A DNA stretch of 64,000 nt from CAVVIH01 sp963748295. Lineage in GTDB: Bacteria > Acidobacteriota > Vicinamibacteria > Vicinamibacterales > 2-12-FULL-66-21. The position numbers and the translations under genes are program-made. The notes under the pieces are model-generated. The model saw only the letters and a list, made by a program, of their open reading frames with translations, was not told the origin of the DNA and made no database searches. Shown piece after piece: positions 46,829 through 56,204 of this stretch (positions are counted from its first letter, which is position 1; each line of letters starts with the position of its first letter). The stretch is from NCBI GenBank assembly GCA_963748295.1, contig CAVVIH010000004.1, forward strand, positions 310,001 through 374,000, in the 5' to 3' direction.

Positions 46829-46959
46829 TAACTCCCAAAACCCAAATCCCAACTCCCAACCAGCCCAAACTCCCAACTCCCAACTCCCAACCAACCCAAC
46901 TCCCAATCGGCCTGGAGGTGGCTTTTTTGGGAGTTGGTATTTTTGGGAGTTGGGAGTTA
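46829..46959. repeat. ACTCCCA heptamer fold-back, G-rich on the minus strand
   Basis: Left arm 46829-46905 with six ACTCCCA copies (three perfectly tandem at 46869-46889), an 18-bp spacer, and right arm 46924-46959 with three TGGGAGT copies. The sulfatase-like gene's TAA (46959-46957) is formed by the last unit, and the other end is 11 bp from the VWFA start. The minus strand holds at least seven GGG runs with short loops. Confidence 0.9.
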
Positions 46960-49139
46960 TCGAAGGCGGCTCGCCTGTGTCCGTGCCGCCCCTGCCCGCC
47001 CGGGCTCCCCAAACATCGTCCAGAGCTGGGCGGCCATGTCGTAGCCTTCCGGCGTCGGGGCATTTCGGAGGAGTGCTTCGATGGCCGCCTCCGACTCGCG
47101 GGTCCGGCCCATTGCGCGGTAGAGCATCGCCAGGCCGGCGTGGGCGCGGACGTTCGAGGGGAACATGCGCACCTCGGCGACGAACATCGGCTCGGCCTCG
47201 CCGTAGCGTTCGAGCCGTGCCAGGCAGTCGCCGAGATAGAAGTGCACGTCCGGCACCTGGACCGTGCGGCCGGTCAGTGCTTTCCGCGCTTCCTGGAAGT
47301 AGGGGATGGCGTCCGAGGTACTGTCCGGCGCGGTAGCGAATCAGGCCCTCGATGAACGCCGGCATCGGCAGCGTCGGGTCAGCGTCCTTGGCGAGCTGCG
47401 CCTCGCGCCGCGCCGTCCCTTCGTCCTTTCGTTCGAGCGCGATGCGCGCGAGCAGTTCGTGGGCCGCTGCAGGCGCGACTCCGGCGGCCAGCTCGGCGTG
47501 TGCCTTCGCGGCATCGAGCTGACCGAGGCGGAACAGTCCCGTCGCGGCGCCGGTGAGGCTTGCCGCGTCCTTCGGATTGCGCTTGATCACTTCCTTGTAG
47601 GCGGCGACGGCATCCGCGGTGCGGCCCTGACGCGCATAGAGCTCGCCGAGCTGCAGCCATACGTCGGTCATCTCGGGATCGGCATGCAGCAGATCTCTGA
47701 AGAGCGCCGATGCTTCGATCGCATTGCCGCGGCCCGCGAGATCCACGGCGCGCCGGTAGCGCTGCAGGACCGACAGCTTGTCCTTCGGATCCGGCAGCGT
47801 CTCGCCTGGTTTTGCCAGCGGTCCACCCGTCTGCGTGCCGACATAGCCGAGCGCCGCGAGCTTCTGACGGTCCTCCGCGGACACCGACGACGGCGCCGTG
47901 ATTGCGGCGTTCGCAATCAGCGCATCGAGCCCGCGGCGCATCGCCTCGCGTACCTGCGGCTGTTCCGCGGCGATCGACTTCCGTTCCGCCGTGTCGTTCG
48001 CGGCGTCGTACAGCTCGTCGCGGGGCGCGCGGATGTAGCGGTAGCGTTCGTCGGTGAGCGCATACAGCTCGCTCCACCCGAAGTGGTAGCGCGGCGACAG
48101 CGCCTCCGCATAGATGCCGGTTGATGCCGGCCTTCCGGTTCCATCGAGCGTCGCCTTCAGCGAACGGCCTCGCGTCCCCGCGGGGATCTCGAGGCCCGCG
48201 AGCTCGAGGATCGTCGGGAGCAGATCGATGTGCTGCACCGGCGCCGCGACGCGAGTGCCCGCGCGCCGCGCGCCGGGCAGCTTGACCACGAGCGGCACCC
48301 GGATGGTTTCGTTGTAGAGGAAGATGCCGTGCTCGTCCTCGCCGTGATCGCCGAGGCCTTCGCCGTGATCGGAGAGAAGGACGATCGTCGCGGAGTCGTA
48401 GAGGCCTTTCGATCGCAGAAACCCGAGCAGCTTGCCGAGGTTCTCGTCGGCGTACTCGATCTCGCCGTCGTAGGGGCTGGCGGCGGAGAATTTGGCCGGG
48501 GGCGCATACGGCGTGTGCGGCTCGTAGGTGTGGACGAACAGAAAGAACTTCGGCGACGTCTGACGTCCGAGCCAGCCGATCGCGTTCAGCACCGTGGCCT
48601 CGCCCGGCCGCTGCAGCTGGCCGAGCGGCACGTCGGGGGAGGCGGCCGGCAGCTGATCGTCGAACGTGTCGAAGCCGCGGTTGAATCCGACCTGCCGGCG
48701 GAGCACGTACGCCGACACGAAGCCGGCGGTTGCGTAGCCGGCGTCCTTGAGGCGGTGCTGCAGGAACTTCTGATCTTCCCTGACGGTGAACCCGATGTTG
48801 TCGCGCACGCCGTGTTCGAACGGCAGCTGCCCGGACAGGATCGACGTGTGCGACGGCAGCGTCTGCGGCGAGTGCGAGTACGCACGCTCGAACAGCACGC
48901 CGTCAGCGACGAGGCTATCGATGTTGGGGGTCGCGATTTTCTGATAGCCGTACGCCGGCAGCCTGTCCGCGCGCAGGGTGTCGATCGAGATCAGGATGAT
49001 CGGGCCGTCCCAGGATTGGCGCGCGGTATTTCCACCAGAAACCCACGGCAAGGGCGAGCAGCAGCACGCTCGCGACGGCCAGTGGCGTGACAGGTTTCTC
49101 CGAGTCCTCTTTGACGGCTTTGCTCTTTGGCTTCGTCAT
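46957..49139 (-). CDS. Membrane-anchored sulfatase-fold protein with TPR domain (two frameshifts)
   Basis: The true start is ATG 49139 (MTKPKSKAVKEDSEKPV, transmembrane helix about 19-37). Near 49015 the frame shifts into the catalytic domain (IILISIDTLRADRLPAYGY, LLSDHGEGLGDHGEDEHG). Near 47318 an extra base shifts it again before the last TPR segment (PDVHFYLGDCLARLERYG) and TAA at 46957. Joined, about 726 aa. The nucleophile motif is SPQTLPSHTSILSG with Thr instead of Cys/Ser. Paralogue of the genes at 39136 and 49441. The second break lies at a GTAC. I treat both as likely sequence errors. Confidence 0.82.
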
Positions 49140-49184
49140 TCCGGGTTATGGCAGCGTTCTTCTTTACTGTCACGGCCCACGGCA

Positions 49185-49419
49185 AATCACGACGACCACG
49201 AAGACACGACGAGCACGAAGAAGTCGAACCCACCTGGAGCGATCACATAGTAGCCTGTGGTGCCGCGCTAGCGCGGCACGAACGGTCCACGATGGAAAAT
49301 GCAAGCGCCTGTCACATCCCATGGCGTTTGCATTTCCCATCGTGGACCCGTTCGTCAGCCGGCCGTAGGCCGGCGCCACAGGCTACCTTCGTGATCGTCG
49401 TATCGTCGTGATCGTCGTG
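49185..49419. repeat. Composite nested palindromic element
   Basis: Outer arms: ACGACGACC/ACGAAGAC-type repeats (49185-49222) against the reverse complement (49387-49419). Inner element 49250-49386 has perfect 11-bp ends (GTAGCCTGTGG/CCACAGGCTAC), then CGAACGG/CCGTTCG, TCCACGATGG and its complement, and AAATGCAAGCGCC against GGCGTTTGCATTT. Two further hairpins sit inside the arms: a 9-bp stem at 49260-49279 and a 7-bp stem at 49358-49374. No coding frame; fills the gap between two sulfatase-like genes. Confidence 0.9.
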
Positions 49420-49440
49420 TTAACCGTCGGACGTCGCTCT

Positions 49441-51588
49441 TTACCGCAGCGCCCGCTGGATCTTCTCGATCTCGCGCCAGTAGAACGCCCGTGGCGCCGT
49501 CTGCACGAACCGTTCGAGATAGATGCGCGCCTCCGCGTTGCGGCCGGCGTTCAGCAGCTCGGTGCCGAGATTGAACAGCGCGTCGTAGTTCGTGCGATCC
49601 AGATCCACCGCCCGCCGCCAGTGCTCGATCGCGGCCTCGCGCTGGCCGGTCTGGATCGCGACGGCGCCGAGGCCGGCGTGAGCGCGTGAGGAACCTGGAT
49701 CGTTCGAAATCGCGCGCGAGAAGGCGTCACGGGCGGCCGGCAGGTTGTTGGTCTGCAGATAGACCGTGCCCAGGTTCTCGAGCGCGTACACGTTGCGTGA
49801 ATCGAGCTTCAGAATCTGCTCGAACAGCCGGATCGCCTCCGCGTTCCGCCCGGCCCGCGCGTGCGCGATGCCGAGCGCGTTCAGCGCGTCGATGTTCTCG
49901 GGGTCGCCTTTGATCACCCGCTCCAGCGTGGCCGTCGCTTCCGGCAGCGCCCCGGTTTCAGCCAGATAGTTGCCCAGCCTGACCTCGATGTCGACGTCAG
50001 GCCCATTCCTGTCGAGGGCCTGACGCAACGTGGCGATGGCGTCCTTCGGCGCGCCCGCTTCCCACTGGATGAAGGCCAGACGCCGGTAGGCGAGTCCCAT
50101 GTCGGGACGCCGCGCGATCACCTGACGATAGGCATCCTGCGCCTGCGCGGCGCGTCCCGCGCGGTGGAATTCGATACCCTGGATCATCAGACGATCGACG
50201 TCGATCAGCTGCTTCGGATCGTCCTCTTCGGTGTATTTCGCCTTGCGCGGCGCCGATCCACTCAGGTAGCCGAGCGACTGCAGCCGCGCGCGGACGGCGG
50301 GACTCTCTTTCGTGCTTTCGCCGGGGAGCGCCGCATTGAACGCGGCAAGGCGCTCGGCCAGCGTCCGCGCGCGGGCCGAATCCGTTCGCGCGATGTTCTT
50401 CTCCTCGCGCGGATCGGCCGCCAGGTCATACACCTCTTCGAGCGGCAGCTCGATGTACTTGTTGCGGCCTTCGAGGACGCCCCTGAGCGGCGCCCAGCCG
50501 CGCTTCAGCATCGGCGTCATCGCCTCGAAGTACGACGGCGGCGCCTCGTCCTTCGAATCCATCGCCGCGAGCAGCGATCGTCCTGGAAGATTCGCGGCCG
50601 CGTCGATACCCAGCAGATCGGCGATCGTCGGCACGATGTCGACGTGGCGCACGGGAACGTCGCTCACCGCGGGGCGGGAGAGTGGACGCGTGCCGGACGT
50701 CACCTGCGCGAGGATGAGCGGCACCTTCAGCGTCGATTCGTACGCGAACACGCCGTGGGTCGGTTCGCCGTGATCGCCGAGGCCTTCGCCGTGATCCGCG
50801 GTGACGATGATCGTCGTTGGCCGCGATCCGCTGCGGGCCAATTCGAGCAGCGGTCCCAGCGCCTGATCGACGTACGCGACCTCGCCGGCGTACGGCTCTC
50901 CCGGATAGCGGCTGTCGAACGGCGCGGGCGGAGCGTAGGGCGCATGCGGGTCGAACACGTGGACCCACGCGAACCACGGTTTCTGCTGTTGCTGGATCCA
51001 CGCGCGGGCCGCGGCGACCACGACTTCGGCCTTGCGCTCGGCGAAGGCGAACTCCGCCTGGGCGACCTGGCGTCCGCCCAGGTCGTCATAGACGTCGAAC
51101 CCCTGCGCCAGGCCGAACTGGCGATCGACCGGAAACGCGCCGACGAATGCGCCGGTCGCCCAGCCCTTGTCGCGCAAGGTCTCCGCGAGCGTGACCGCAG
51201 AGTCGCTCAATCGGAAGCCCGCGTTGTCGCGGACCCCGTGCTCGAACGGATAACGGCCGGTCAGGATGCTGCTGTGCGACGGCAGCGTGACGACGGCATG
51301 CGCATGCGCGAAGGTGAACCTGACGCCCTCGCTCGCGAGGCGATCGAGATTCGCGGTGTCGGCGATCCCGCCATAGCTGCGGAGCGCGTCGGCGCGCAGC
51401 GTGTCGATGGTGACGATCAGGACGTTCTGATCGAGCCTGCGTTCGAACGACGGGCGTCCGGACCCGCGCTGCTGCCAGATCCAGCCGGCCATGATGACGA
51501 CGACGGCTGCCGCCAGGAGGAAGTAGACCCTTGCGCGACCAGCATGTTCGGGCGGATGGGGAGCCTGAGGCGCCGTCCGGGGGGACAT
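49441..51588 (-). CDS. Membrane-anchored sulfatase-fold protein with TPR domain
   Basis: 715 aa. N-terminal anchor about 20-38; catalytic domain about 54-420 with IVTIDTLRADALRSYG, AHAVVTLPSHSSILTGRY (Thr101 at the nucleophile position) and VTADHGEGLGDHGEPTHG; TPR repeats about 510-700. As in its two paralogues, the formylglycine cysteine is absent, pointing to a Thr-nucleophile phosphatase/phosphotransferase chemistry such as that of LtaS or NPP enzymes rather than a sulfatase. Intact frame. Confidence 0.9.
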   Translation of the reverse strand: MSPRTAPQAPHPPEHAGRARVYFLLAAAVVVIMAGWIWQQRGSGRPSFERRLDQNVLIVTIDTLRADALRSYGGIADTANLDRLASEGVRFTFAHAHAVVTLPSHSSILTGRYPFEHGVRDNAGFRLSDSAVTLAETLRDKGWATGAFVGAFPVDRQFGLAQGFDVYDDLGGRQVAQAEFAFAERKAEVVVAAARAWIQQQQKPWFAWVHVFDPHAPYAPPAPFDSRYPGEPYAGEVAYVDQALGPLLELARSGSRPTTIIVTADHGEGLGDHGEPTHGVFAYESTLKVPLILAQVTSGTRPLSRPAVSDVPVRHVDIVPTIADLLGIDAAANLPGRSLLAAMDSKDEAPPSYFEAMTPMLKRGWAPLRGVLEGRNKYIELPLEEVYDLAADPREEKNIARTDSARARTLAERLAAFNAALPGESTKESPAVRARLQSLGYLSGSAPRKAKYTEEDDPKQLIDVDRLMIQGIEFHRAGRAAQAQDAYRQVIARRPDMGLAYRRLAFIQWEAGAPKDAIATLRQALDRNGPDVDIEVRLGNYLAETGALPEATATLERVIKGDPENIDALNALGIAHARAGRNAEAIRLFEQILKLDSRNVYALENLGTVYLQTNNLPAARDAFSRAISNDPGSSRAHAGLGAVAIQTGQREAAIEHWRRAVDLDRTNYDALFNLGTELLNAGRNAEARIYLERFVQTAPRAFYWREIEKIQRALR

Positions 51589-51605
51589 CTCTGGGAATGA
51601 TACTC

Positions 51606-51633
51606 CGGCGCTCGGCGTTCAACGCCCAACGCC
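51606..51633. repeat. GGCG-family heptamer hairpin after the kinase stop
   Basis: CGGCGCT and CGGCGTT are followed by two CAACGCC heptamers, so GGCGTT and AACGCC form a hairpin with a one-base loop. On the kinase strand the repeat begins directly after the TAG (51635-51633). Confidence 0.8.
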
Positions 51634-54600
51634 TAGAGCGTCTTCAACAGCCCGTCGGCATACATGTAGTCCATCGTGTCGCGGCCCTCGGTGATCGTCT
51701 CGCAGATCGGTGCGAGCAGATCGCGCGCCTCAGCCGGGCGATCGCGGGCGACGAGGAAGTGCGCGTAGCCGCGGGATGCGCGCAGCTCGAGCCAGCGTGC
51801 GCCCTGGCGGCGCGAGATCTCGAGCGCTCGGTGGTACGACACCTCGGCGGCGTCCCAGACGTGGCGGACCGAGTGCAGCTCCGCCTGGAGGCGCGCATGC
51901 TCCGAGTCGTAGGCATGCTGGCTGGTGGCTTCGCTGACCTGTGCGGCCTGATCGAGCGCGGCCTGAGAGCGCTCGAGATGCCCGGAGCGGAGCAGCGCGC
52001 CGGCCAGCGTGATGAAGTAGTACGGACGGAGCAGCGCCGAGCGCGTAATCGTGTGCGCCGCGATCCCTTCCTCGATGACGCGCAAGCCGCGCTGCGAATC
52101 CCCCAGGTCGATGAAGGCGCGCCCGCAGAGCGGCGCCGCCCACTGGACCTCCTGCGCGATGCCGTGCGCGTGGCAGACGACCGCCAGCTGATCGTAGGTC
52201 CGCTGCACCTCGCGCGGCGAGCGCCGCGCCAGGTGGGCGAAGATCTCGAACAGCAGCGCGAACGCCAGCGGCTGCGGGTGATCGATCGCGCGCGCCTGCG
52301 CGACGGCCGCCTGCGCCGCGGCCAGGCCCTGATCGGGAAAGCCGAGCAGCGTCAGCGTCCGCGAGTACTCGCAGCGGCAGAAGATGCCGGGCTCGATGCC
52401 GGTCTGCCACACGCGCGGGCCGTGGAAGGCCGGATCGTAGAGCGCGAGCCCCTTGGCGAGATGCTCGTGCGCCGCCTTCAGCTCGCCGAGGTGAAACAGC
52501 GCCGCGCCGAGCGACCACTCGCCAATCATCTGCAGGTGCGGATCGCCGAGCCGCTCGAACAACGCCTGCATCTCGAGCGCGATCTCGTGCGCGATGCGAA
52601 TCTCGCCGGAGACGATGTGGTGGGCCGACATGCCGATGAGCACGGGGACGACGCGTTTCGGGTCCTCGACCTTGCGGCACAACTCGCGCGCCCGCGCGTA
52701 CGCCACGCCGACGGTCGAAACCGCGTAGCCCTGACTGGTCTTGATCGCCAGGCCGTGCGTCATCTGCAGATCGAGCTCCACCGCGGCGCGTTCGGGCGTG
52801 TCGGGCTCGTTGCGCAGCAGCGCCAGCCCGCGCTGCGCGAGACGCGCGGTCTCGTCGTGCGCGTAGAGCCGCGCCGCTCCCTGCGCGGCACGGTTCCAGT
52901 ACTCCGCGGCGCGGACGTTCTCGCGCGCGGTCTCCAGGATCATCGCGATGTCGGCGGCGGAGTCGGACTCGTTCTTCGTCAGCCGTGCGATCAGGCCTTC
53001 CGCGATCGCCCGGCTCAGCGAGACGCGACGCGTGATGCGCAGCGATTCGCCGATGATGTTGTGGTAAAGGTGGTGCGCGAACCGGTAGCGCAGCGTCAGC
53101 GAGCGATCCGCACACTCGAACTCGTCCCGGAATGCGACCAGCGCGTGTTCGCGTTCCAGCTTGTCGAGACGATCTTCCACTTCGTCAGCCGGCAGCTGCA
53201 GCGCCCGCGCGACGATCGCCGAATCGAAATCGACGCCCTGGACACTTGCCGCAGCCAGCAGCTTGCGATCCCCCTCGTCGAGCGCTTCGAGCTTGCGCTG
53301 AATCAGGCTGACGACCGACTGCGGCAGCTCGCTTTCGAGCTCCGAGAGGTTTTCCTCGACTATCCAGCGGCCATCCACCTGCCGGATTACCTGCCGCCGC
53401 CGCAAATCGCGCAGGACGTCAGCCATGAACAACGGGTTGCCTTCGGTTCGCTGGTGGATCACGCGCGAGAAGCCGGAGGGAAAGCCGTGTTCCGGGAACT
53501 GCAGCGCGACGTAGCGCCTGATTGCCGATTCGTCGAGGCGCGGCGGCATGATCTCCCGGCACAATCCGCGTGACATGAGATCGAGCTTCACCGAAAGGAA
53601 CGGATGCCGCCCCTGCGCGATCGCCGACGGCCGCAGGGTGGTGATGAACAGGAGCCGCGCACTGTCGAGCCGTCGTGCCAGATAGCCGATCAAGTCGATC
53701 GTCGACGGATCCGCCCAGTGAATATCGTCGAGGCAGACGACCACCGGCTGGATGCGGCCGACCTCTTCGAACAGCGCCGCAATCTCACGCTTGAGCCGTT
53801 CCTGTGACCCGCCGGCGGTTTCTGCAGCAAGTCTGGCCGCCGACGAATCGTTTTCGGAGGTCGGCATCATCTGGACGTACCAGCTCGGCGCGATCGCGCG
53901 AATGAGCCGGCCGAGGCTGCCGAGCTGCTCGTGGCGCTGCAGGCTGTCGAGAATCTCGAGCACCGGCAGGTATGCTTCGCTTCCTGCCAATCGCTCCGAA
54001 CAGCGTCCGCGGCCGATCCGCACGGCCTCGCCGCTGTCTTCCAGATGCTGCAGGAACGCTTCGACGAGCGTCGTCTTTCCCATGCCGGCTTCAGCGGACA
54101 CGACGACGATGCGCGCCTTGTTGCGTTTGGCGCGCTCGAATTCGTGCAGCAGCGCGCCGATCTCGTCGTCGCGCCCGACCACATTCGGGTTGATGACCGT
54201 CTGGCGCGACGGCGGGCTCACGGATGCGAGCGCGGCGGCGACGGTCGAATCGTGCGCGAGGTTCAGCCGGTACATCACCTCGCTGGCGCCGGGCCGCAGC
54301 CGCGGATCCTTCTGCAGCATCTCCAGGATCAGCTGATCGATCGGACGCGGGAGATCCGGATTGAGCAGCATCGGCGGTTCCGGCGTCTCCCACATCAGCT
54401 GATGCAGCGTCCCGACCTGCGACGGCGCGAGGAACGGATGCTTGCCGGTCACCAGCTCGTAGAGCACGACGCCGAGCGAGAAGACGTCCGCTTCGGGCGC
54501 GACCCGCTCGCCGCGCGCCTGCTCCGGCGCCATGTAGCCGATGGTGCCGACGACGAGACCGGTTTCGGTGGCCGCGGCCGTCGACGCGGCGGCAATGGCG

Positions 54601-55079
54601 TCGAGCTGAAGCCGCGCCAGGCCGAAGTCGAGCAGCTTCACGTACCCGTCCGGCCGCACCATCACGTTGTCGGGCTTGATGTCGCGATGAATGATCTGCG
54701 CGGCGTGCGCGACCGCGAGCGCCTCGGCCACCTGCCGCGCGATCGCAATCACGCGCGGCAGCGGCAGACCGTTATTCAGGAGCGCCCGAACGGTCGAGCC
54801 TTCGATCAGCTCCATCGCGATGTAGCGGTCCGCGCCGACCACACCGGTTTCGTAAATCGTGACGATGTTCGGATGGTTGAGCGCCGAGGCGAGGGTGGCC
54901 TCGCGAAGCAGCCGATCGAGCGCGCTCTCGTCGGACACGAGCGCGCGCCGGATGACTTTCAGCGCGACGTTCCGCTCGAGCTTCTTGTCCTGGGCGCGAT
55001 AGACCTCGCCCATGCCGCCGGCTCCAAGCTGCGCGACGATATCGTAGTTGCCGAGTCGAGAACCGGGAGTGAGGGCCAA
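51633..55079 (-). CDS. Serine/threonine protein kinase fused to AAA ATPase and TPR domains
   Basis: About 1148 aa, probable start TTG 55079 (MALTPGSRLGNYD); longer frames would overlap the preceding gene. Kinase domain about 9-280: GAGGMGEVY loop, Lys in VALKVI, HRDIKPDN, DFGLARL, APEQ. Then an AAA/STAND ATPase about 305-640 with Walker A SAEAGMGKTTLV and Walker B VVVCLDDIHWAD, and a long TPR region to the end. No transmembrane helix. This is the bacterial PknK-like layout: a cytoplasmic signal-transducing kinase with a conformational switch. Its relation to the sulfatase-like genes downstream is inferred only from orientation and proximity. Confidence 0.9.
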   Translation of the reverse strand: MALTPGSRLGNYDIVAQLGAGGMGEVYRAQDKKLERNVALKVIRRALVSDESALDRLLREATLASALNHPNIVTIYETGVVGADRYIAMELIEGSTVRALLNNGLPLPRVIAIARQVAEALAVAHAAQIIHRDIKPDNVMVRPDGYVKLLDFGLARLQLDAIAAASTAAATETGLVVGTIGYMAPEQARGERVAPEADVFSLGVVLYELVTGKHPFLAPSQVGTLHQLMWETPEPPMLLNPDLPRPIDQLILEMLQKDPRLRPGASEVMYRLNLAHDSTVAAALASVSPPSRQTVINPNVVGRDDEIGALLHEFERAKRNKARIVVVSAEAGMGKTTLVEAFLQHLEDSGEAVRIGRGRCSERLAGSEAYLPVLEILDSLQRHEQLGSLGRLIRAIAPSWYVQMMPTSENDSSAARLAAETAGGSQERLKREIAALFEEVGRIQPVVVCLDDIHWADPSTIDLIGYLARRLDSARLLFITTLRPSAIAQGRHPFLSVKLDLMSRGLCREIMPPRLDESAIRRYVALQFPEHGFPSGFSRVIHQRTEGNPLFMADVLRDLRRRQVIRQVDGRWIVEENLSELESELPQSVVSLIQRKLEALDEGDRKLLAAASVQGVDFDSAIVARALQLPADEVEDRLDKLEREHALVAFRDEFECADRSLTLRYRFAHHLYHNIIGESLRITRRVSLSRAIAEGLIARLTKNESDSAADIAMILETARENVRAAEYWNRAAQGAARLYAHDETARLAQRGLALLRNEPDTPERAAVELDLQMTHGLAIKTSQGYAVSTVGVAYARARELCRKVEDPKRVVPVLIGMSAHHIVSGEIRIAHEIALEMQALFERLGDPHLQMIGEWSLGAALFHLGELKAAHEHLAKGLALYDPAFHGPRVWQTGIEPGIFCRCEYSRTLTLLGFPDQGLAAAQAAVAQARAIDHPQPLAFALLFEIFAHLARRSPREVQRTYDQLAVVCHAHGIAQEVQWAAPLCGRAFIDLGDSQRGLRVIEEGIAAHTITRSALLRPYYFITLAGALLRSGHLERSQAALDQAAQVSEATSQHAYDSEHARLQAELHSVRHVWDAAEVSYHRALEISRRQGARWLELRASRGYAHFLVARDRPAEARDLLAPICETITEGRDTMDYMYADGLLKTL

Positions 55080-55105
55080 CGGATGATTGGAAGGATGCTC
55101 CGATC

Positions 55106-56137
55106 TTAATTCAGATCGATGGCCCCGACGAGCGGGTAGTGATCGGATCCATAGCGACTCCGGCCCCTTTTGAACGCGCCGTGCCACCTGTCGGGCAGCC
55201 GGAAGAACATGTGATCGAGGCGGAGCATGCCCATGAACGTGGCCTGTCGATCCGACGCGTCGGTATCCGGAAAGTCGCGCGCGATCGCTTTGTAAGTGGG
55301 CTCCGCGAATCCGAACCAGGTGTTGAAGTCACCGGCGAGGACCACGGCGGCGTCACCACGGACGTAATCGAGCAGGGCGCGCGTCTGCCGGACGCGCGCG
55401 AACTCGCCGCCCACGAACCAGCCGCGCCGCAGACCAACCAGGTTGTCGAGGTGGACGGAAACCACACGCAGCCGCCAGGGATCGCCGTCCGTGGAGGTTC
55501 CGGCGATCGTCGCCGCGATAGCGACTCGCCTCTGCCGCTCGAACGGCAGCTCGATCGCGCTCAGTTCCGTCAGCGGCAGCGACGACAGGATCGCATTGCC
55601 GCGATCTTCCTTCGTTTCCCAGGGCGCGCCGTTCCGCATCGACGGCACGTAGTAGAGATTCAGCCCCAGGCTCTCGGCCAGCGCCTCGATCTCCGTCGAG
55701 CCTTCACCACCCAGCCGTCCGGCGAATGAGGCCGCCAGCGTGCGGCCTTCGGGCACCTCCGGCCCTTCCCGATACGCCTCTTGCAGAAGCAGCACGATTG
55801 GAACGTTCCCTCTCTCCGCTTTGACGTCGTCGAGAAGGCGTTTCACGTTGCCCGTGCCGAGCGCGGTGTTCCAAGTAATTACGCAAAGTGTGTCGGTAGC
55901 CGACGACTCTTGCGTAGCTGACGTTCTCACCACGGGTGGTCCGACGCCGGCGGACCAGCGGGCGAGCGTCGTGCGATCGGCGGCAAGCGTGGGTGAGAAC
56001 CACGCGGGTACGGCAAGCCCGGCCGTGTCGCGCCGCGCGATCGAATAGCTGCCGGTGCAGCCGGCAAGCGGCATTAGCGCGAGAAAAACAGCGACCCACT
56101 GCAGCCGCCGCTGTCGCGGCACTCGAATGAATGTCAT
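55106..56137 (-). CDS. Endonuclease/exonuclease/phosphatase-fold lipoprotein
   Basis: 343 aa from ATG 56137. Lipoprotein signal with lipobox PLAGC (Cys27). The EEP fold shows ITWNTALGTGNV, LLLQEAYREG, VVSVHLDN, LAGDFNTWFG and the final SDHYPLVG, the catalytic Asn/Glu/Asp/His set. Substrates of the fold include DNA, phosphoinositides, sphingomyelin and other phosphodiesters; an envelope lipoprotein more likely acts on lipid or extracellular nucleic acid. Ends 26 bp before the kinase start. Confidence 0.87.
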   Translation of the reverse strand: MTFIRVPRQRRLQWVAVFLALMPLAGCTGSYSIARRDTAGLAVPAWFSPTLAADRTTLARWSAGVGPPVVRTSATQESSATDTLCVITWNTALGTGNVKRLLDDVKAERGNVPIVLLLQEAYREGPEVPEGRTLAASFAGRLGGEGSTEIEALAESLGLNLYYVPSMRNGAPWETKEDRGNAILSSLPLTELSAIELPFERQRRVAIAATIAGTSTDGDPWRLRVVSVHLDNLVGLRRGWFVGGEFARVRQTRALLDYVRGDAAVVLAGDFNTWFGFAEPTYKAIARDFPDTDASDRQATFMGMLRLDHMFFRLPDRWHGAFKRGRSRYGSDHYPLVGAIDLN

Positions 56138-56204
56138 TGGGGGAACGAAACCATTGTAGCAATGGCGCTTCCGAAGCGACAGCTCTGCATCACTGGCGAA
56201 CCTT

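Noticed and set aside
49250..49386. Insertion sequence
   Set aside because: Has terminal inverted repeats but no transposase frame and no clear target-site duplication; at most a non-autonomous element.
39136..51588. True formylglycine sulfatases
   Set aside because: The Cys/Ser-x-Pro-x-Arg motif is absent; Thr occupies the nucleophile position in all three proteins.
49861..55109. Long plus-strand open frames over the sulfatase-like and kinase genes
   Set aside because: Compositional shadows; all family motifs are on the minus strand.
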